Assembly (NCBI RefSeq): GCF_036010485.1
Contig: NZ_CP108568.1
Location: forward strand, 6,866,001 to 6,930,000
Length of the DNA: 64,000 nucleotides
Source: Streptomyces sp. NBC_01198
Lineage (GTDB): Bacteria; Actinomycetota; Actinomycetes; Streptomycetales; Streptomycetaceae
Direction of reading: 5' to 3'
Both the position numbers and the translations under genes were made by a program. How positions within the stretch are numbered: the stretch's first letter is position 1; every line of letters starts with the position of its first letter. Under the pieces are notes generated by a model. That model searched no databases. It had not been told where the DNA came from and saw nothing but the letters and a program-made list of their open reading frames with translations. Below, one piece after another: positions 59,190 to 64,000 of this stretch.

Positions 59190-60629
59190 ATGCAAAAACC
59201 GCGCATCGGGCTCAAAACGCTCGGCGCTCTCACCGCGGTCCCGGCTCTGGCCGCCGGCCTGCTGCTCGCCACCGGCGCCCCCGCGCAGGCCGCCGCCAAC
59301 CCAGGGCCCGGCTTCCCCGCGCAGTACGCGGCGCCCTACGCGGAGGTGTGGAACTCGCCGTCGGCGCTGACCAACGCCAAGAACGCCACCGGCATCAAGT
59401 ACTTCACCCTCGCCTTCGTCATCGACGGCGGCGGCTGCAACGCCACCTTCAACGGCGACACGTCCGTCACCGACGCCAGCTGGACCTCCGCCATCAACAG
59501 CCTGCGGTCCGGCGGCGGCGACGTCATCGCGTCCTTCGGCGGCGCCTCGGGCACCGAGGAGGCCCTGGCCTGTACGTCGGTCTCCGCGCTGGAGACCCAG
59601 TACAAGCGGGTCATCGACGGGCTCAACCTGACCCGGGTGGACTTCGACATCGAGGGCAGCGCGCTCAACAACACCGCGGCCAACGACCGCCGCAACACCG
59701 CGCTCGCCGACCTCCAGCAGCAGTACGCCGCCCAGGGCAAGCGCCTGGACGTGCAGTACACCCTGCCGGTCGACCCCACCGGCCTGGAGTCCAACTCCCT
59801 GAGCCTGCTGAACAACGCCAAGAGCCACGGCCTGAACGTCAACCTCGTCAACATCATGACGATGGACTACGGGTCGGCCATGGACATGGGCAACGCCGCC
59901 ATCAGCGCGGCGCAGGGCCTGCACACCCAGCTCGGCCAGATCTGGAACACCAAGACCTCCGCCCAGCTGTGGGCGATGGAGGGCAACACCCCGATGATCG
60001 GGGTCAATGACACCTCCAGCGAGATCTTCTCCACCTCGGACGCCACGGACCTGGAGAACTTCGCCAAGTCCAACGGCATCCAGGAGCTGTCCTTCTGGGC
60101 GCTCGGCCGTGACAAGGCCTGCGCCACCAACGGCGGCTCCGCCCAGAGCGGCTGCAGCGGCACCTCGCAGTCCGTCTGGCAGTTCTCCAGCATCTTCAAC
60201 GCCGTCACGGGCGGCGGCGGCACCACCCCGCCGCCGACCGGTGGCAGCGGGCCGATCCGCTCCGGCTACGCCGGCAAGTGCGTCGACATCGCTGCGGCCG
60301 GCAGCGCCAACGGCACCGCGGTCCAGCTCTACGACTGCAACGGGACCACCGCGCAGACCTGGTCCGTCGGCTCCGGCAGCACCCTCCAGGCGCTCGGCAA
60401 GTGCCTGGACGTCGCGTCGGCCGGCACCGCCAACGGCACGAAGGTGCAGATCTGGGACTGCAACGGCACCGGCTCCCAGGTCTGGCAGAAGGGCACCGGC
60501 AGCACGCTGGTGAACCCGCAGTCCGGCAAGTGCCTGGACGCCACCGGCCCCAGCTCGGCCAACGGCACCCGGCTGCAGATCTGGACCTGCGCGGGCGGCA
60601 CGAACCAGCAGTGGACGCTGCCGTCCTGA
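59190..60629 (+). CDS. Secreted GH18 chitinase with C-terminal ricin-type lectin domain
   Basis: A 479-residue protein: signal peptide (cleaved near AQA-A, about residue 32), GH18 barrel (about 40-340) and a ricin B trefoil (about 355-479) with three GKCLD/GKCVD repeats and QxW endings (TAQTWSV, GSQVWQK, NQQWTLP). The active-site motif is TRVDFDIE: Asp151, Asp153 and the acid Glu155 are intact; the first Asp of the usual DxxDxDxE is Thr, as Ser in the protein encoded at 12.3 kb. The ricin module instead of CBM5/12 suggests binding to other sugars in the fungal wall. ATG 59190 follows GGAAGG. Confidence 0.92.
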   Translation: MQKPRIGLKTLGALTAVPALAAGLLLATGAPAQAAANPGPGFPAQYAAPYAEVWNSPSALTNAKNATGIKYFTLAFVIDGGGCNATFNGDTSVTDASWTSAINSLRSGGGDVIASFGGASGTEEALACTSVSALETQYKRVIDGLNLTRVDFDIEGSALNNTAANDRRNTALADLQQQYAAQGKRLDVQYTLPVDPTGLESNSLSLLNNAKSHGLNVNLVNIMTMDYGSAMDMGNAAISAAQGLHTQLGQIWNTKTSAQLWAMEGNTPMIGVNDTSSEIFSTSDATDLENFAKSNGIQELSFWALGRDKACATNGGSAQSGCSGTSQSVWQFSSIFNAVTGGGGTTPPPTGGSGPIRSGYAGKCVDIAAAGSANGTAVQLYDCNGTTAQTWSVGSGSTLQALGKCLDVASAGTANGTKVQIWDCNGTGSQVWQKGTGSTLVNPQSGKCLDATGPSSANGTRLQIWTCAGGTNQQWTLPS

Positions 60630-60713
60630 CGGCGGCGCCCCCACCGCCCGTTCCCGTCGCCGGGCCTGATCCCAGGGCCTGACCGCGGCGCCCGAGCGGA
60701 CAGCACCACCTCG

Positions 60714-60757
60714 CGCCCGGCTCCGGGCGGGTCCACCGACCCACCCGGAGCCGGGCG
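60714..60757 (+). terminator. Long hairpin terminator
   Basis: A 19-bp stem with one mismatch (60714-60732 with 60739-60757), 6-base loop, 85 bp after the chitinase stop. Confidence 0.75.
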
Positions 60758-60863
60758 AATTCACGCGCTCGCGCGGCAGTGATCGGCGAGGATCGGATCA
60801 TCAGGCCGCCGCGGGACCACCAGGTCCCGCGCCGACACCGCCCCGCCCCCGCGAGGAGCCCCG

Positions 60864-61379
60864 ATGAACACCGCAGAACTGCTGGCCGACGCCTACGGCC
60901 GGATCAAGGAAGTCGTCCACGACGCCGTCGAGGGCCTGACCACCGGCGAACTGGCCGACCGCCTCGACCCGGAGGCGAACTCCGTCGGCTGGCTGGTCTG
61001 GCATCTCACCCGCGTCCAGGACGACCATGTCTCCGAGGCCGCCGGCCACCCGCAGACCTGGACCGAGGGCGGCTGGGACCAGCGCTTCGGGCTGCCGTTC
61101 GACGCCGACGACATCGGCTACGGCCACAGCGCCGACGAGGTGGCCGAGCTGGCGGCGGCCACCGCCGACCTGCTCACCGGCTACTACGACGCGGTGCACG
61201 AGCGGACACTGGCCTATCTGGCCACGCTGACCGACGCCGACCTCGACACCGTGGTGGACCGCCGGTGGACGCCGCCGGTGACCCTGGGGGTCCGGCTGGT
61301 CAGCGTCATCTCCGACGACCTCCAGCACGCCGGGCAGGCCGCCATCCTGCGCGGCATCCTGCTGCGCCGCCGCGGCTGA
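60864..61379 (+). CDS. DinB-superfamily protein (DUF664-like)
   Basis: A 171-residue four-helix-bundle protein. His residues typical of the DinB metal site are seen in VGWLVWHLTRVQDDH (His47 region), a second in the YYDAVHERTL helix and SDDLQHAGQAAIL near the C-terminus. Family members bind a divalent metal and many act as thiol (mycothiol or bacillithiol) transferases. The substrate is unknown. ATG 60864 follows GAGGAGC. It is monocistronic; the MFS operon begins 85 bp later behind its own operator. Confidence 0.82.
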   Translation: MNTAELLADAYGRIKEVVHDAVEGLTTGELADRLDPEANSVGWLVWHLTRVQDDHVSEAAGHPQTWTEGGWDQRFGLPFDADDIGYGHSADEVAELAAATADLLTGYYDAVHERTLAYLATLTDADLDTVVDRRWTPPVTLGVRLVSVISDDLQHAGQAAILRGILLRRRG

Positions 61380-61414
61380 CAGGGGGAGGCCCCGGTCATC
61401 ACCCGATGCTAGAA

Positions 61415-61436
61415 TTACTTAACCTAAGTTAAGTAA
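61415..61436. promoter_or_regulatory. MarR-type operator (perfect inverted repeat)
   Basis: TTACTTAAC (61415-61423) and GTTAAGTAA (61428-61436) flank a 4-base centre. AT-rich TTAA-containing dyads of this size are typical of MarR-family repressors, and a MarR gene follows the transporter. It lies about 30 bp before the MFS start, covering the likely promoter. Confidence 0.8.
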
Positions 61437-61464
61437 CTGACCCGGGCGGGGTGTGAAGGGCCTG

Positions 61465-63177
61465 ATGGCGACCGAAGACGCGACCAAGCGAATACAGCGG
61501 CGGCCGCCGCGTATCGCAGCCGACCATCCGCACTACAAGTGGGTGGCACTGTCCAACACCACCCTCGGCATGCTCATCGCCACGATCAACTCCTCGATCG
61601 TGCTGATCTCGCTGCCCGCGATCTTCAACGGCATCAGGCTCGACCCGCTCCAGCCGGGGAACGTCAGCTACCTGCTGTGGATGCTGATGGGCTACATGCT
61701 GGTCACCGCGGTCCTGGTGGTCACCCTCGGCCGGCTCGGGGACATCCTGGGCCGGGTCAAGATCTACAACGCCGGCTTCCTGATCTTCACCGTCACCTCG
61801 GTGATCCTGTCCGTCGACCCGCTGCACGGCGGCGGCGGGGCGCTGTGGCTGATCGGCTGGCGGGTCGCCCAGGCGGTCGGCGGATCGATGCTGATGGCCA
61901 ACTCCGCGGCGATCATCACCGACGCCTTCCCGGCCCGCCAGCGCGGCATGGCCCTCGGGGTGAACATGGTGGCCGGTATCGCCGGCTCCTTCATCGGCCT
62001 GGTCCTCGGCGGCCTGCTCGCCGAGTGGAACTGGCGCTCCATCTTCTGGGTCAACGTGCCGATCGGCCTGATCGGCACCGTGTGGGCGTACCGCTCGCTG
62101 CACGAGACCGGCGTCCGCCGCCCGGCCAGGATGGACTGGTGGGGCAACATCACCTTCGCGGTGGGCCTGACCGCGCTGCTGGCCGGCATCACCTACGGCA
62201 TCCAGCCCTACGGCGGCCACACCATGGGGTGGACCAACCCCTGGGTGCTCGCCGGGCTGATCGGCGGCGTCGCGATGCTGGTGGCCTTCTGCCTGGTGGA
62301 GTCCCGGGTCGCCGAGCCGATGTTCCCGCTGAAGCTGTTCCGCAACGCGGCCTTCGCCGGCGGCAACGCGGCCACCCTGCTGGGCTCCATCGCCCGCGGC
62401 GGCCTGCAGTTCATGCTGATCATCTGGCTGCAGGGCATCTGGCTGCCGCTGCACGGCTACAACTACGCCGACACACCGCTGTGGGCCGGTATCTACCTGC
62501 TGCCGCTGACCGTCGGCTTCCTGGCCGCCGGGCCCGTCGCGGGCGCGCTGTCCGACCGTTACGGCGCCCGGCTGTTCGCCGCCTCCGGCTTCGTGGTGAT
62601 GGCCGGGTCCTTCGCCGGCCTGCTGCTGATCCCGACCGACTTCAGCTACTGGGTCTTCGCGCTGGTGGTCTTCCTCAACGGCCTCGGCGGCGGCCTGTTC
62701 GCGGCGCCCAACACCTCGATCATCATGGCCAGCGTGCCCGCGGAGTCCCGCGGCGCCGCCTCCGGCATGCGCGCCACCTTCCAGAACGCCGGCATGGTGC
62801 TGTCCATCGGCGTCTTCTTCTCGCTGATGGTCGCGGGCCTGGCGCGTTCGCTGCCGCACACCCTCAGCTCCGGCCTGATGGCCCAGGGCGTGCCCGCGTC
62901 CAACGCCCACCAGGTGGCGAACCTCCCGCCGGTCGGCACCCTCTTCGCGGCCTTCCTCGGCTACAACCCGATCCAGCAGCTGCTCGGCTCCGACCTGCTC
63001 GGCACGCTGCCCGCGGCCAACTCGCAGACCCTGACCGGGCGGGAGTTCTTCCCGCACCTGATCTCGGGTCCCTTCCACGACGGCCTGGTCGTGGTGTTCG
63101 CCCTGGCGATCGTGATGTCCTTGGTCGCAGCAGGCGCGTCGCTGATCCGCAGCCGCCGCACCGGCACGGACAGCTGA
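61465..63177 (+). CDS. MFS drug exporter (EmrB/QacA, 14-TM type)
   Basis: A 570-residue inner-membrane transporter of the DHA2 drug:H+ antiporter group. TLGMLIATINSSIVLISLPAI is the first helix with conserved Asn/Asp-region features; GRLGDILGRVKIY is motif A; RVAQAVGGSMLMANSAAI and AGSFIGLVLGGLL contain motif C-like GG/G-rich stretches. About 14 helices are predicted. It probably exports a toxic compound or antibiotic. ATG 61465 has AAGGG upstream; GTG 61453 is an alternative start. It is the first gene of a two-gene operon with the MarR regulator, under the dyad at 61415-61436. Confidence 0.92.
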   Translation: MATEDATKRIQRRPPRIAADHPHYKWVALSNTTLGMLIATINSSIVLISLPAIFNGIRLDPLQPGNVSYLLWMLMGYMLVTAVLVVTLGRLGDILGRVKIYNAGFLIFTVTSVILSVDPLHGGGGALWLIGWRVAQAVGGSMLMANSAAIITDAFPARQRGMALGVNMVAGIAGSFIGLVLGGLLAEWNWRSIFWVNVPIGLIGTVWAYRSLHETGVRRPARMDWWGNITFAVGLTALLAGITYGIQPYGGHTMGWTNPWVLAGLIGGVAMLVAFCLVESRVAEPMFPLKLFRNAAFAGGNAATLLGSIARGGLQFMLIIWLQGIWLPLHGYNYADTPLWAGIYLLPLTVGFLAAGPVAGALSDRYGARLFAASGFVVMAGSFAGLLLIPTDFSYWVFALVVFLNGLGGGLFAAPNTSIIMASVPAESRGAASGMRATFQNAGMVLSIGVFFSLMVAGLARSLPHTLSSGLMAQGVPASNAHQVANLPPVGTLFAAFLGYNPIQQLLGSDLLGTLPAANSQTLTGREFFPHLISGPFHDGLVVVFALAIVMSLVAAGASLIRSRRTGTDS

Positions 63178-63218
63178 CCGCGGTACGGCCCGCGGTACGA
63201 CCCAGGAGGCGCCCCGCC

Positions 63219-63695
63219 ATGACGGACACCGACGGGCGCGGGGCGCCCTCCTCCGCCGCCGTGGCGCGGCTGCGGCTGGTCATCGCCCGCCTCTACCGGC
63301 AGCTCGCGCAGGCCTCCGGCGACGACCTGAACCTCACCTACGCCCAGCTGTCCGCGCTGGCCAGGACCCAGGAGCACGGACCGCTGCGGATCGGCGAGCT
63401 GGCCGCCCAGGAGCAGGTCGCCGCTCCGTCGCTGACCCGTACGGTGGCGCCGCTGGTCGCCGCGGCGCTGGTCGCCAGGCAGCCCGACCCCTCCGACGGC
63501 CGGTCCTGGCTGGTCAGCATCACCCCGGAGGGCGCCGAGGTGCTCGGCCGCATCCGCCGCAAGCGCTCCGAGCTGCTGGCCCGCCGGATGGCCCGGCTCG
63601 ACCCCGGACAGCTCGACACGCTGCTGGCGGCGCTGCCGGTACTCGAACAGCTGCTGACCGAGCCGGACCCCGAGCCCGCGCCCGGCCGCCGCTGA
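63219..63695 (+). CDS. MarR-family transcriptional regulator
   Basis: A 158-residue winged-helix protein: LNLTYAQLSALARTQEHGPLRIGELA then VAAPSLTRTVAPLVAAALVARQ (recognition helix) and DGRSWLVSITPEGAEVL (wing). AGGAGG precedes ATG 63219. It lies 41 bp after the MFS gene and is likely co-transcribed. It would repress the operon through the 22-bp dyad at 61415-61436, with release by the exported compound. Confidence 0.93.
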   Translation: MTDTDGRGAPSSAAVARLRLVIARLYRQLAQASGDDLNLTYAQLSALARTQEHGPLRIGELAAQEQVAAPSLTRTVAPLVAAALVARQPDPSDGRSWLVSITPEGAEVLGRIRRKRSELLARRMARLDPGQLDTLLAALPVLEQLLTEPDPEPAPGRR

Positions 63696-63698
63696 CCG

Positions 63699-64000
63699 TC
63701 ACGGACGGGACGCGTGGCCCGTCCCAGGCTCCAGCGGCGGCGCGGGGAAGCCGCAGTGCGCCCGGCACTGCGGCTGGACGGCGGCAGTGCCGTCGTCCTC
63801 GTGCAGCGGGCCCGACGGCACCAGGGTGAAGGCCAGCACCGCACCGAGCGCGCACAGCGCCGCGCAGATCATCATCGACGAGCCGAAGGCCGCGTCCACC
63901 CGGTGCGGCGAGCGGTACGCCTGGTCGGACAGCCCCACCACCAGCGGCAGCGCGGCCACGATCAGCAGTTGGGCCACCCGGGCCGCCGCGTTGTTCACCC
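63699..64000 (-). CDS. MFS transporter, C-terminal end (5' part outside window)
   Basis: The frame is open to the window edge; the visible 99 residues begin about MNNAAARVAQLLIVAALPLV and contain two hydrophobic helices (LLIVAALPLVVGL and MMICAALCALGAVLAFTLV) followed by a polar tail with HEDDGTAAVQPQCRAHCGF. The NNAAARVA-L-VAALP pattern is typical of the last helices of EmrB/QacA-like exporters. The stop is 3 bp from the convergent MarR stop. Start and full length are not visible. Confidence 0.75.
   Translation of the reverse strand, partial: VNNAAARVAQLLIVAALPLVVGLSDQAYRSPHRVDAAFGSSMMICAALCALGAVLAFTLVPSGPLHEDDGTAAVQPQCRAHCGFPAPPLEPGTGHASRP

Overview
The window is very GC-rich actinomycete DNA. 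Strong third-position GC bias, many GTG starts, 4-nt ATGA/GTGA overlaps between cistrons, secreted CAZymes carrying ricin and discoidin modules, DasR-type boxes in front of chitinases and an LAXTG sortase substrate all point to the family Streptomycetaceae (Streptomyces or a close relative). No rRNA, tRNA, CRISPR array, prophage or intact insertion sequence was seen.

Layout. 1-2.2 kb: end of an M23 peptidase gene, a PAP2 phosphatase behind a perfect dyad operator, and an aldo/keto reductase. 2.3-17.3 kb: a secreted-enzyme block with a GH87-type alpha-1,3-glucanase, a wall-anchored LAETG protein, an unusual one-chain fusion of an extracellular acyl-peptidase-like hydrolase to a cytosolic ABC ATPase with its permease, a sedolisin (S53) protease, a GH18 chitinase, UppP and a ricin/beta-helix protein. 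17.3-22.6 kb: a four-gene sugar or polyol catabolic operon (two Gfo/Idh/MocA oxidoreductases, two TIM-barrel isomerases) divergent from a ROK regulator. 22.7-29.5 kb: a DUF5954-like gene, a 146-bp tandem repeat, an Ada-AlkA fusion that lacks the usual catalytic Asp segment, a NYN-like protein, aldose epimerase and LacI regulator, then a scar made of two gene fragments.

29.5-39.6 kb is the most interesting region: one minus-strand polysaccharide operon. In transcription order it encodes a CE18/Agd3-like deacetylase, a PelF-like GT4 glycosyltransferase, a 30-aa micro-ORF, a 12-TM membrane protein, an SDR dehydratase/epimerase, a sugar nucleotidyltransferase, a second SDR, a Spherulin-4 (Sph3-like) protein and a GH114 (Ega3-like) alpha-1,4-galactosaminidase. 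All five enzymatic roles of the Aspergillus galactosaminogalactan cluster (epimerase, glycosyltransferase, deacetylase, Sph3 and Ega3 hydrolases) have a counterpart here, and PelF ties the locus to bacterial Pel. PelB, PelC, PelD and PelE look-alikes are absent. I infer a cationic, partly deacetylated GalNAc/Gal-type exopolysaccharide.

40-47 kb: small conserved proteins, a PAS-GAF-SpoIIE-HATPase regulator, a secreted GATase-like protein and a semialdehyde dehydrogenase. 47.2-60.6 kb: a second mycolytic block with GH3 and GH16 beta-glucanases (likely one operon under a LacI-type operator), a FUSC-like membrane protein, a 1426-aa multidomain GH87-like protein and a GH18-ricin chitinase. 60.8-64 kb: a DinB-like protein, an MFS exporter with a MarR operator and MarR regulator, and the C-terminal end of another MFS protein.

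Together the secreted enzymes cover chitin (GH18 x2), beta-1,3-glucan (GH16, GH3), alpha-1,3-glucan (GH87 x2) and protein, which is a fungal cell-wall-degrading repertoire flanking an exopolysaccharide operon.
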